From positions 20,666,867 to 20,730,866 of the forward strand of contig NC_092525.1 in assembly GCF_037038585.1 (NCBI RefSeq): a DNA stretch of 64,000 nt, written 5' to 3'. This stretch comes from Patagioenas fasciata (lineage: Eukaryota > Chordata > Aves > Columbiformes > Columbidae). Positions within the stretch are counted from its first letter, which is position 1, and the number at the start of each line of letters is the position of its first letter. The translations under genes and the position numbers were made by a program. The notes below the pieces were generated by a model that was given only the letters and a program-made list of their open reading frames with translations, was not told the origin of the DNA and did no database searches. Shown piece after piece: positions 1 to 12,400 of this stretch.

Positions 1-70
1 ATGTTTAGAACAAAAATGTTCAAAAAATGTCTGGAGACATGTCTGCTTATTTTATTTTTGTTGTCCTCAG

Positions 71-115
71 GAAGCAGAACCTCTCTACGCTCAGATCAAC
101 AGACCTAAGAAGTAG
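71..115 (+). CDS. DAB1: Terminal coding exon, probably DAB1 (partial gene)
   Basis: A pyrimidine-rich tract ending in CAG precedes this exon. Read in phase 0 it encodes 14 residues (EAEPLYAQINRPKK) and then TAG at 113-115. What follows for more than 3 kb looks like a 3'UTR, with several AATAAA signals. DAB1 is the cytoplasmic adaptor that carries the Reelin signal from VLDLR/ApoER2 in neurons. The call rests on gene order: in vertebrates DAB1 lies next to C8B, transcribed in the same direction and ending towards the C8B promoter, exactly as here. I did not recognise the 14-residue tail itself, and the reading frame is inferred because the upstream exon is outside the window. It could be the last exon of another gene or an alternative DAB1 end. 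Confidence 0.5.
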   Translation, partial: EAEPLYAQINRPKK

Positions 116-619
116 CATTGGTACGGGCTTGCGGTGCTCCAAGACTGAAATGAAACCCAACAACCTGGCAGGCCTTTGGCTTTTGTGCTTTTTTCCGATT
201 GATTTTGTCTGACAAGGAGAGATGATTGCCCTCCTGGACTGGCTCTACGAGTGTTCCTGACACTTTTTTTTTTTTTTGGCAACCAATGGCAGATTCCTAT
301 GGCAGCACAAAATACAAACTCTCCCTGCTTATCCACACCACGAGTCCAGCCCTGTCCCCACAAGTCATGGGTATCCAGACTAGGAAATCTTACTCCTCGG
401 TCTTCTTTTAAGCATTTGTTATCTTCCATATGCCACATATAAATAACGAGCATCTTAAATTTATTGAGTATTAGACATTATTTTTCTTTTGAGTGAAAAG
501 CAGAATCTGTATGTAGCAGTGGCATTATCATTGAACAGCCTTTTGGGCACAAGTTGGCACTTTTTATGTCACGGTGACATGTTTTTCATCATCATTTATA
601 TCAGGCTGATCCTGACATT

Positions 620-636
620 CCCCCCCCCCCCCCCCC
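620..636 (+). repeat. Poly-C homopolymer (17 C)
   Basis: An uninterrupted run of 17 cytosines in otherwise AT-rich presumed 3'UTR. Such a run is prone to length polymorphism and sequencing error. Confidence 0.85.
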
Positions 637-1843
637 ATGTAGACATATTTAAAGAACAACAACAACAAAACACTGGCAGTGTCATTTTTTTTGTATTTCT
701 TATTCTGTAGTTTTGTATGAGTGACAGATCCAACAGCAAAACGCCTCCTGCAGAAATGATTCCTAACTTGAAGCCACAGAATAACACGGTTGTTTATCCA
801 TCCTGACTGAAAATGTTGCCAAATGGACCTTAAAGTTCTAGCGCATCATGAGGAAGAAATGCTGCTTTTCTGTTTGAATACTCATGTTGTGGGTAGAAAA
901 CGGACATCGAGTCCCACCGAGGAAAGACGAAAGAGTCAGTATTTCCTAGGAAACTCTAAACAAAGTGCAGAAAAGGAATATTTTTATTTCTTCAGTATCT
1001 TGCTGCTGTAATGCTATGCAGACAAGTGTTTTCTTCTCTGTGTGCCATTTTTGATGAAAAAAAATCATTTGCCAAATAATACTGGTATGATTCTGATTTA
1101 GGAATTTGGATGAAGCGGACTTGACAAATGGGACAAGGATGGCATGGATTTTGGAATAACAAACTGATTCTGTGATCAAATTGTTCATCTTTATCACTTT
1201 TTGTACATCAGAAAAATCAAATGGGATTTTTATTTTATAACTTGAAAAAAAGCTTACTGTTAAACTCTTTAAATGTTTAAGGGGAAATGGCTTTAAGGAG
1301 TTCGAATGAAAATTGCCAGTTTTTTTGTAAATATAAATGTTAAGAAAATTCTTTTACTGATGCCATTACACAGTAGAGAAGGTAGCAAGTTGCAGTGCTT
1401 GGGAGGTGTCGCAAACCCAGTTTGTGGTTCTTGCATCACATACGTTTGTTCACGTGCTTATGGTAATGGGCTGCAGCTCAAGTGCATTTGCCAAAAGCAG
1501 TCAGCTTGTCAGCGACTAGAGATTAATGGGAACACATGATTTTATGATCCAGCATTATCACATGGACATACTCCACTTACAAGAAATCACATTTCATTGA
1601 CATTCCTCTGAACCTCTGCATAGAAGTCGTCAAAACTGTTTACACACAGAACAAAAAAATTTAAAGCTTCGTTTTTTTACATTTATGAAGCAAAAGTGCA
1701 GTGTTTGGGTTCATATGTTTAGCACATGATTTTCATAAAGAATCTATATATTTTTGCCCTACAGAGAATTGTTATACAGGTCAAATGTGTTTTCCTGATG
1801 TTCCTATGCAGTTACAGTATATTGAATTTAGTGGTCTAACACT

Positions 1844-1846
1844 AAA

Positions 1847-1877
<31 letters not shown>

Positions 1878-1894
1878 ATAGAAAAAGGAAAAAA
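1844..1894 (+). repeat. A-rich simple repeat
   Basis: About 50 nt made almost wholly of A with scattered G, inside the presumed DAB1 3'UTR and just before the AATAAA at 1900. No SINE or LINE body was recognised upstream, so it is treated as low-complexity sequence rather than a retroposon tail. Confidence 0.75.
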
Positions 1895-3353
1895 GGTTGA
1901 ATAAATCTAATGATTAATCAGTTTTTAGGGTTATTGTGCAGATTTTGTTTTTAAATTGACACATTAGGATTTACATTTTTGTCATTATTAAAATAGGCCT
2001 GGAGTTATAAATATTTTACTTTCTTTCATCTCTATTATAAGCTAAAAATGGTTTAGAAGACAAAATAACGCGTGTGGCGATGTGTACAACCAAATTTCGC
2101 AACATGATTCCAGTCTTTTGTTTTGAATTAGAGAAATTAGAGAAATGTGCGTTACGGAATGTATGTGAATGAAAAATCAGCTGTGAATAGACCTGATGAA
2201 CCTGCAGAGAAGAGAACTTTTATCCCCATTCATGGTCATTTGATACTTATTCCTTAGTCACGTGTAAACGGCTTTGTAGCGCATCTTATTTTCCCATCAG
2301 AAGAAAGATCAAGTTTTCGCACTGGAGAAGATGAATTAAGATTTGTGGATTGAGCATTGCAGGATTAAAAGCAGAGGTAAAAACGTTTCTGAAGGACGTT
2401 TCTTAATATTCTTAATGTTTTCCTAATTTGCACAGTGGTGCTACTTTCTTAACCGGTGTCTCTTTCGGGTTTTGTCCTACATACGGAACCACAAAGACAA
2501 TTTTGGTTCATCATAGACATTTGAGATTTAGTGCCATCAGTGCATTTCCACTTACGGGGTAAAACACTGAAAGAAAAAGAGGAGATTCATGTCTCAGAGG
2601 ATCCATTGACATCATATTTGTAGGAAGCAAATAATTTACATGGTCCTTGCAATGAATAGGTGCCAAGGGAACAAGGCTGGGATTTTAGTGTCTCATGGGA
2701 CACAGCTGGACCGTCACCAAGGACCTTTGTCTTACCTTTGCCAATGCTCATAAATAAAAACAAATCCTGGATTGTCTTGTCATACGGTTAGATCGTCCTT
2801 GTCATGGTTGAGATGCTGAGTTGAGAAGACTGGAAGGCCTCTGCACTGTACCGGTATTGTAGATAACTCAAATATCCAGCTTGTGCAATTGTTTAATCCC
2901 TCGTCCTTCACTAGCACTAAATTCATCACTTTAAATTTAAAAACCAGGGAATCCCACCAGCCATCCTGTTATCATCCCCCGTAGGTTCTTGATCTTTACC
3001 TGTCATGAAAAGATATTTTGATAGATCGTAGTCATCCAAGTGTCTGATGGAACCTTTCATCTAATAATGTACTGGGCACCTTCTTTGCAAAAATGTTTAC
3101 TCTGTGGTTTTCATTCATTTTTATTTCTGCATTCTGACACATATTTTTTTAATAAAGATGAGAAAGATAAAAAGACTGCAGTACATTTCTAAACCTACTT
3201 TAACTTTACCTCAGATAATGACCATTTGTTAACGTATATGGACATATTATTTTTAACTTTATGTATAACGCATTCAGCAACAACAACAAAAAACCAACAA
3301 ATTTTTAGAAATTTTCCATTAATTTCTGTAACACACCATGTAATACTGTTATG

Positions 3354-3359
3354 AATAAA
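3354..3359 (+). other. Candidate distal polyadenylation signal (AATAAA)
   Basis: AATAAA followed within about 30 nt by T/G-rich sequence. It is the last of four canonical hexamers after the putative DAB1 stop (others at 1900, 2753 and 3151), so it is the best candidate for the distal transcript end. Confidence 0.4.
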
Positions 3360-3380
3360 AATGTTAAAAAAGACATCATT

Positions 3381-6300
3381 TCAGTTAGTTTGTTTCATAG
3401 CTTTTGCTTTTCTGTGATAATTCTGCCATTCTTACAATGCATTGTGTGTGTCACAGCCAGTGTTTTTGACAGTGGAAATACCTGGGAAAGGAGAAAAAAT
3501 AGTGCTTCAGTTTGGGAAATTACCTAATCTCAAACACTCTCCAGTGCTGCTTATCTTGCAAATACTTAACCTGCTGCTTTTAACTGCTACCTCTCCTTTT
3601 TTGACCTCCTTACAGGTGTTTTAGAATGAGCATTTTAGTCATCTCCTATAAAATCTCATGTTCCTGAGAGAGACGAGTGCTACCAAAGCTGGAGTACTTT
3701 TGTGGCATGAGAATCTGTAATTACTTTTGCTCACGTTTTCCTCATCAAGGAAGATTTAAAATTAAAAATGTGCTTTTAGACATGACAATTTTGAAAAAAA
3801 AAAAAAAAAAACAATTTCCACAATGTGCACAGAATTGAGAGCAAAGCCTTGATCCAACAAAACATGTCAGTGTTGCCACCTTATATTTCAGTGGGACATT
3901 TCTGCTGGTTGGGGCAACACGTGGAGTAGGCTGAAGTGTTTTGCTGGTGTGGAACTCTTGACAGCACATGCAAAATAAAGTTATTTGATATTCAGATGTA
4001 CCGAGTACTGGATGTTCCAGTGGAGATATGGGATAGTACCATTCTTTGCCAGGGGAGCAGTGCAAATATGCAAGATGCAACTTTGAAATTTAAGGGTAAG
4101 AATTACATGAAGGGAGAGATGTGGATGTGTGCGTGTGTATTATGTTGTATTTCTTCTTAATGTCTTGCCCCTTTCTCATCCACCGGAAATGTATGTTAGG
4201 TCATGCCAAAATATTCATTGCCTTTGTCGATGAACATTGTTGAAATATTTGGAGTCCACCTAAGAGTAAAGGTCATTCTGTTGTGATGAAAATATGTTAG
4301 TGTTCATGTCATTTTGATTTTGTACTTAGCTAACTGTATTCAGATGTCCTTGAAAGGAGCAATATGATCTGTTTTGTTTTCAGGGTGCTATGAAATGTCA
4401 ATTTAAAGTGAAATAAGACATGGGCAAGCTTGATTTTGAACCAAAATACGTTTTTACAGTATAGACCCAATCTAGTCTTGTTGATATTCATCTGGTACTC
4501 CCACAGTGAAGTTACTTTATGTTGAAAAATCAGAAAAAATGGTTCGTGTTGCACAGTTGCTATGCAGACTCAGTTTAAAAATGCAGAATGAGCAGGTTTG
4601 AGATCTAGTCTGGTGATGGTGAGGAATCTCAAAGTAGGAAGGACCTGGATGTATGTTGGCATTGTTGAGAAGGGGGAAAAATCTGATTCATGCTCTGTTG
4701 TGTCAATGTACTGTATTACATTAATTTTACCGTAACATAAGTGCACTGGGAGTCTCTAGATTGTGTATGAGAGTATCCAGCTCAAACATTACTGGTTCAA
4801 GAAATGGTCCTGATTTACCTAATGCTAATTAAGTCTATGATCTCCTGCAGTAATGAGAATTTATTTAGCAAATAGTTTGCAGAATCAACGTACTGTTTTA
4901 CACAAGTGAGAACTCTGACAGGTCTCTCTTTTCCATGCCAGTGACTTCTGGGAAAGCAATTGATTGTGTAGACTGGGAATGTGCAATTTTAACTTGCTTT
5001 CATTGGATTAAAGACAATGTTCTATGTGCTTTAATCACTGCACAGTGACAGTTGCTGCAGCAGATTAGCTAACCTCTTTCTTCCTTTTTCTAGGTTGTGA
5101 TACATATTTCCATGCAGCATTGCCTTTTTTCTTTCTTTTCTCTATAAACAACTGATGTCCTGTCAGGTTCATATTTATTAGTTTTCTGGTGAGTAACATT
5201 CTCAGTCACAAGAATATAATTTCAAGGGAATGAAAGGGGATATCTGCTGGTAATTGTCTACAGAGGTTTGAATCCATTGTCTAAAATTGTCTCTCTAAGC
5301 CAACATGGGAAGCCCACAGTGATGAATGAACAAAATCCATATGGCAGCAGTAAAATAGAGGGTTTGGGTGAACATGTGAGCCTGGGTCATATACACAAGC
5401 ATCTGTACTAATGCTGTTGCTGTCATTGTGCTTACTGCTCTGTGCACTTGGGGCTTCTGGTTCTGCTTCTGCTTCTGTTCCTGGCTGTGGTCTAATGTTG
5501 CTACTGTAAAATATATGATTTTTTTTTAATACCTGAGATAATGCAGAGAGCTGGCCTGAGGAAGGAAAACGGGTATTTTTTCCTTGCTTTACTTGCTGTC
5601 TGAAAGTGTGAAGAAACTGAATTATACCTTTCAGCATGACAGTGAGGAATATGGGGAGATATCCTGATACTATTTCCTGATTACCTGTAACATTGCCTGT
5701 CTCTTTCTAAAATTATCCTACTAGAGGCAGGAAATATCAGGTCTATTAGTGAAACGACTCTCCGGCTATTAGTTTTTAGAGCTTTAAATAGTCTTATCTC
5801 AATGGACATGTTTGCCCTGTGGTTCATCTATCACCCCTAAAATGTTTTATCAGCACCTGAAAAATCTCAGTAGGAAGAATAACCTCAAATGTTACCTATT
5901 GATGAAGGGGCTTTCAGATACAGAATTTATTCTTTTAAAAAAGGTCTTTTTAAGAGCGGATATTATTTGCTGGCTTTCCAACCCTATTTCATAGCTCCCA
6001 CAGCACCACTTCTATCAATAGTCCTCACCAGCAAAGAAAGGAAATCACGATAGATTAAAAGAAAACTATGTTAATGGGCAGCAAATCAATGTCCATTCAG
6101 CCCCAGACATTTGTGAAAATAAAGGGTTATGAAGAATTATTGCCAGGTACTAGCAGTGTGAAGGCCTTTTGTGGCATCTTTTGTCTTTAACGGATAGTTA
6201 TTAAGGGTCTGAGAAGAGCTCTCTCAGCGTCAGAAGCCAGAAATAAGTCAAAGTTATAATGCCGTAAGATGCTGCATTTTTTTTTGTAAATTTTTTACTA

Positions 6301-9300
6301 GGCACATTGAGATTGCAAGTTTCTTTGGTTTTTTTCCTTTAAAAAATGCTGTTTCTAGTTTGAAAATGTGTGTGCGCTATCTTGAGGTCTGATGGAGAGG
6401 AGATGGAGACAAGGGATGGGGCGCGGTGGGTTTTTTCTTTCTTTGTCTGCTCTTTACTGCTTATTGTCTTCACACGACCTCAGAATCGGAGCTTTCAGAG
6501 TAGGTGAACATGTGCCCAGTTTGGACTGAGAGACTATAAGGCATTATTTTTAGTGAATCAAAAGCCAGAAAAGGAGAATTAAGCTCAACAAGGTGAATTT
6601 ATATTTTCCAGAGCCTTTCAGAGACTAGCCTCACCACCAGAAAATAACTGTATTGGAGTCAGTTGTAGTGGACATTTTTTAAGATTTCTTACTTGTATGT
6701 TTTACAGTATATTTGCCACTTTATGTCTTTCACTGTTAAAATTGGTGGCTGAACATCTTGTTACCTTTGAGTGAGCCAGTTGTGTTCTTCTGCGGAAAGA
6801 AACCTGTTATGAGTTATGAAGCAGGGGCTGAAAATATTGTCTCAGAGAAGAAAAATAAACCCTTTTTGAAAATTGCACAAACGATACCATAAACAGCTGC
6901 TTGCTGGCTCCAGTCTAACATTCCCAGGGAGGGCCTTTCATTTCTGATGTCTTTCACAGATTTTATTTGGACGCGAAACTGCCATTAAAAAAAAAAAAAA
7001 TCATTACTTTGGTGAAACCGTACAGGTTTTATTTACAGGGAGCAAGGGGTCACAAGCGTACCTTCGTGTTACGAACTCTGCAAGGGATGCGTTGCTCTTG
7101 GAAGCTCGGTGTTCACGATGGACACTTACTGAGGCTTCATTTCCAGGTGTGATGAAACCCATGGTCAGTGACTTACAGCATGGTTAGCACTAAGTGCTTT
7201 GGGACCAAAAACAGCTCAGCAGATGGCTGTGGCTATTACAGACAGCGGTGGAGAGGATGGAGAGTGGGGAAAGAGGGCACAGGAGGTGTTACAAGGCGAC
7301 ATTCCCTCTGATCCATGAACCTGTTAAGCCCCAAACTGCAAGGAAATGAAGAATGAGCTGTGGTGGTTGTGGATTTTATGTGTTAGAGCTACCTCTAATT
7401 AAACCAGATTATCAATTATGTGGCAAAACTGATTTTGCTTTTCAGTTCTCTCTGAAAAATTATGTTAATGTGTAGGAATTTCTGTCTATAGTATCCTAGC
7501 TGTTGTTTAAACCTAACCTTTTTCTGCTAATTGAGGAGCAAGCATGGTCACCAGTAAGACGTGCATGGTGGGAGACAGCAAACCAGCAACAAGCAGCAAC
7601 AGGAGCAGGTTGCTGTGGGATCTTCACACACCAGGATCACTGTCATGGTTTGCAGTTAAATCTAGATGGTGCTCTGTGCTTATAATCTGAGCTTCTCTTT
7701 TGCTGCTGTTGAAATACCAGGTGTGCTCTGCATTTCGCAGCCAGCCAAGGTCCCATATACGGAGGGGTCTTTTTCCTGTAAATTGTGGTTTTCGTTTTGG
7801 GGGTTTTTTTGGGTACATAAATGATTAACAGCTAAATCAATTGTGTCAAAGGTTGAGCAAGCTGTGTCACATAAGCTTCGATTTAGTCCGGGGCAAAGTC
7901 ATTTGAAACAAAAAAATAAAGAAAAAAAAGGCAAACAAAAAGCTTTGACAGACTAAGCCATCTTTCCAAACAGTTTGTCCTCCATTTTTAGAGGGCAGTT
8001 AATCACTGACTGTTCAGTAACATCAGGTTAAAAAACTGGTTGTCTGAAATACAATCTTTTTATTCGGAGCAGATACCTACAAGGAATCGGTTAATGTGCT
8101 TCTCCGTGTTAAATTGTTATCATCAAGCTGCAAACTAGAAGGATGCAGCAGCCAGTAGCTGATTTTGCAGAGACATGGCTCCACAATCAGAATAATGTCA
8201 TTTGTAAGGCAACTATGACACATTAAGTGGTATAGCACTTGGCCAGGTAATGACACTGAACTTGCCAGGTTTGTTTTGTATTGGTGAATATGATTAATTT
8301 TATATATAGTATCCATCAGTTCCATATGAGGGAATTAAAATATATTTATTCTTTGTATCATCAAAGCACACGGAGACTTATCCCAGAGTGAGACACTATG
8401 CTGCAAAAAGCTATGGTTGCACACAGAGTGAGACTGCATCTGTTCAAAGAACCTCTGTTTGTCCAGCAAGAAAAAGGGTGGGAAAACACAATGATATTCA
8501 TCATTTTGTGCAGGGGAACACAGATTCAGCGAACTTTTATTCCTCTAACATGCTTCTTGTAGGTTGAGACTGAATAGGAAAATGAAGGAAAACACCGTTG
8601 TGTCTTAGGAAGCAAAAAGCCATTAGGCTACCTCAACAGGCAACTGAAGAGTAGTTCTGCAAGGTTTTGAAGATGCTGGTCTGCCTTTGGAAGCTCAGCT
8701 GAACTGATGGGAATCAGCGCTTGGTAACTCCTGTTAGGACCATTTAAAAGAGAGAATGACTTAATGGCTAGAAAACACCAAAATATTCATTTTGATACTC
8801 TCACAGGTCTTTTTCCATGGGCTCAAGACTTTGGGGCTGGGGCTTTTCTTTTCCCCCTGGTGAGAGGCAGCAAAGGGCACTTGGGGATGACGGATTTCCC
8901 TGAGCCGTTGGAACAGCTGCTTGAGCCTCGTGCCTGGGCTCCCTCTGGAAGGCAGACATGAAAAGCAGAAATAAATAAATGATTTTGCAGTCTGTTCCTA
9001 GAAAGCTGACTTTAGTTTACTTATTGCTTCCCTGTTGCCAAACTCAAGTATGTTTCATTTGTTGAAATATTCATTTATTTCTCTATCTCTTGAAAGGAGG
9101 GTTACAAATGAAAGCGTAAATCGCTTCTGGACAGATCTTTGCTTCATTCCCACTTGCCTCCAGAAAGCCGTGTACTAACAATTGCAATATTTGCCTTGTG
9201 AATCTGCCAGGTGGTGGGTCATCTGCTGTTTACAGTGTGGAAAAACGGCCCGGTAATTTATCTTTTTCTACTTGAACCATTCTCAACCGCCCCAACCGGC

Positions 9301-9352
9301 AGACGGAATGGGAGCGGTGGTGGTTTCGAATCACTGATGGTACCTCGGAGTG
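3381..9352. other. Intergenic region between probable DAB1 end and C8B
   Basis: About 6 kb with only short open frames and no coherent exon signal. It contains a poly-A run near 3794-3811. The final few hundred bases must hold the C8B promoter, but I see no decisive TATA box or liver-factor site and do not call one. Confidence 0.5.
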
Positions 9353-9444
9353 ATGAGCACATCACGCACCATGTTTGCTCCATATCCCATCAGAGTGTTG
9401 CTGCTTTATGCTGCGTTCGACATCCTCACCCTTCATTGCGTTGG
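9353..9444 (+). CDS. C8B: C8B exon 1: signal peptide
   Basis: ATG followed by a short polar stretch and a hydrophobic core (RVLLLYAAF), then donor GG|gtaagt. It ends in phase 2. The alternative ATG at 9371 keeps the hydrophobic core and would also give a signal peptide. Confidence 0.88.
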
Positions 9445-12400
9445 GTAAGTGAATGTTTCTCCGGTCATGTCCGTGGGGTGATATGATAAAGAGGAAAAAT
9501 CCATATGGATTCTCTGCTTTCACATTCTATACCACGTAATTGGTGTCTTGAGTGATTTCTGTATTTCTAATGAATAGCGAAAGACGTTGTTTTGAAGTTA
9601 ACGTGGTGCAAAGCGTCTGCCTTTAGAAAAGTAATCCTATTTGATAAATCTGATACGACAAATTGCCACGGTTGCATTGTAATGTGGAATTGTGCTTGTG
9701 ATGGGCAGCCTCCTCCCGTGCTAGTGGCCCAACAGTGCGCTGGAAAAACAGGGTTTTGTTTTCTTTGAGTACATAAATGGCAAGAATCTGACAGATAGTT
9801 TTTCTTTCTCTGGTAGTTTAATAGATTTTGCTTTTTCAGAGGACTGCAGTCAATCAGTGACTAATCTTTCCAATCTAACTATATTTTTCCGCTGTTCTCT
9901 GAACTTTGAGCTCTGATTTCATGCCTTAGCGAGCTGATGAGTTTTTTGTAATTCCTTTATTTCATGTGATTTTTAATATGCAGTAATGGGAGCCCCTTAC
10001 CGGGCACTAAATCATACTTACAGCTTCAGCTGATGCTATTGCTTGTCTTGGTGGAGGAATTGGGAACACCACTGTGGTAGTTTACTTGTCAAAGTGGGTA
10101 TGAAAAGAAACTAATTGTCAATGATGTTTTACTAAAGCTTCCTGCTTAGATTAGGTGCTACAGGGAAGCATTTGTCTGGGATGAGGATTTAAGCAGAAAT
10201 ACTGAATCCACCAAAAGAATAGGCAGCATTTTAGCTGTGGCATCGTGGAAGCCTTGGAGACAGTTGCCACGTGAGGGAGCGAGGGAAGGACTGGGGTGAA
10301 GAGTGAAGACTCACACTTGGGGTTCAAGTTCATTACTGGGATGAAAGGGATTTAAAGGTTAACGACCCTCTGTTGTGAACCAAGAATAGAGTCCAAGACT
10401 AATGGTTTTAGCCAGCTTGAGAAAAAATAGCCTGCTTGGCAAAGGAAGGCACCTAAGCTTACTTTTCAAAAATGCTGAGTGTTTGCCAGCCCTTAGCATC
10501 GTGACTGGTGTTTGTCATGGAGGCGTCTGACCTTGGAGCTGTTTGGCATGTACGGCAGCGAATACTGCCTGTCCAGCAAGCAGCAGGGAGCAGTGAGACA
10601 AGGGCAGCACTAAGAGTGCAGATTTTACTGCTGGCCACTGTGATGGGTTATTTAGTGAGGCTTGCATAGGTTGAGATGATGCCAGGTTGGTGGGACAAGT
10701 TTCCAATGTTGGCTGGATAAACCTATGTTCTCCAGACTTACTTCATGGTGGTGGTGTAGAGGACTGGGCCTACTCTTGGACACTGAACAGTGGACCAAGT
10801 TTCCTACAGAACTAATGCCAGTATGAAATGAGTATGGAAATCTAGAGGTTGCATGATTTGGTGAGGTCTAAAAAGCATTGGGTCTTGTTGGTGTGTAGTT
10901 TTGTATGGTTACAAACCAAGTTGCTCTGTCTTTGCGGCTTGGTGATTTCACATGATGAAGCTCTTGGGTTGCTGAATGCAGTGGTGAAAAGGAGACCCTC
11001 AACGTCAACAGCAAGAGCGTGGCCAACGGCAGACGTGTCCGGTCCGTGAGCACCTCGCCACAGCCCCGCGACTGCCTGCTCTCCGCCTGGTCCTCGTGGA
11101 GCCACTGTGATCCCTGTCAAAAGAAAAGGGTGAATGTTTGTGGTCTATGCATGAAGTCTGAGAAATCAGGAGGCGGGCACTCCTCCAAGCCTTGTATTTT
11201 TTGTGCATGGGGTTGGGCAAACAGTGGGGAGTTGCTGAGGAAGGCCCTTATACAGGCGATGCTGTGGGCTTTAGCTTTCAGGTGGCTTTAGCTCTTCAGC
11301 TCTTCACTCCCAGTAATGTCAGTGGTTTCCAGGCTGCCTTGCTGCCCTGAGAAGGTGTAAGCCCAGACTTAGTGAAAACACAGGCAGGAAGCCCAGGCGT
11401 TGCAGGAACTTTCCAAAACAGTCCTCTTCTTCCAGCATCTGTGCAGGGCACCATCTCCACTAATGATCCCTCATGGGACCTGGAGACGCTCAGTGCCTTT
11501 CAGGATTAAGATGTTTTTTCTTGTCTGCCGGTGAGCATTTTCTACCTGAGAAGCCCCATCAAATGAAAGTAATGATCTCAATAGTGTGAAGTGCAAAATC
11601 CCCATTGCTAGAGGGACCTCTGCTAACGAGTTGGAGAAGCTGTTCCCAGGCTTAAATGGGAATAACCAGTGATGGGAGTTGGGAAGAGTGAAGCCTTGTA
11701 TCAAAGAGTTAATCTTAAAAGCTGGGAAGAAAAGGAGGGCTAACATATTGGACAGAGTAATTGACTGCTTCACAGCAGTGTTGTGGGCGGAAAAAAATCC
11801 CTAATGATACAGAGGGCCAAGTAAATACACTGACAGAAAATAACAAGGGATGTCGTTACCAGCACTAATTGAATGAAAGGAGATGTAACTGAATCCTTCC
11901 TTACTCTTGCAAATGCCCGCACTACCTTGTCAGGCTCATTTAAACAAGCTGTCAAAGAAAAGCAAACTTCCATTCATCCCTTCCAATCCTCAGTCCTTCC
12001 TTAGTAAAATTAAAACTGCCGCAGATCAGGAACCTTTGAAATGGGGCACATTACCAGCATCACACTTCTTTGCTGACACATTTTTTATATGACAGTGCTC
12101 ATAGATCAGATCTCCCCGAGACAAAGTTTGTTTTTTAACTAGGCAAGCGTGAAATTCACCATTTCGGTACACTTGAGTCAATATTTTTTATTTCATCACA
12201 GTACAGATTTGCCCGCCTGGAACAACCTTCTCAGTTCAATGGAGATCCGTGTGATTACTCTGACAAAGAAACTGAAGACTGTGTTACGAATAATCCTTGC
12301 AGGAATAAAGTTAGATGTGATGGGTTTGTGTGTGCAGTTACAGGTAAGGACTTATGGAGTGAGAAGTGGTGGTGTTTAGGTGACATCTCTGACACCTCCA

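Larger units (their letters stand above)
116..3380 (+). other. DAB1: Long AT-rich 3'UTR of the upstream gene (probable DAB1)
   Basis: After the stop at 113-115 there is no splice-supported coding exon. The sequence is AT-rich and non-repetitive and carries AATAAA hexamers at 1900, 2753, 3151 and 3354. The last is followed by T/G-rich sequence, as expected downstream of a cleavage site. Alternative polyadenylation is plausible. The end coordinate is an estimate, since transcript data are needed to fix it. Confidence 0.42.
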
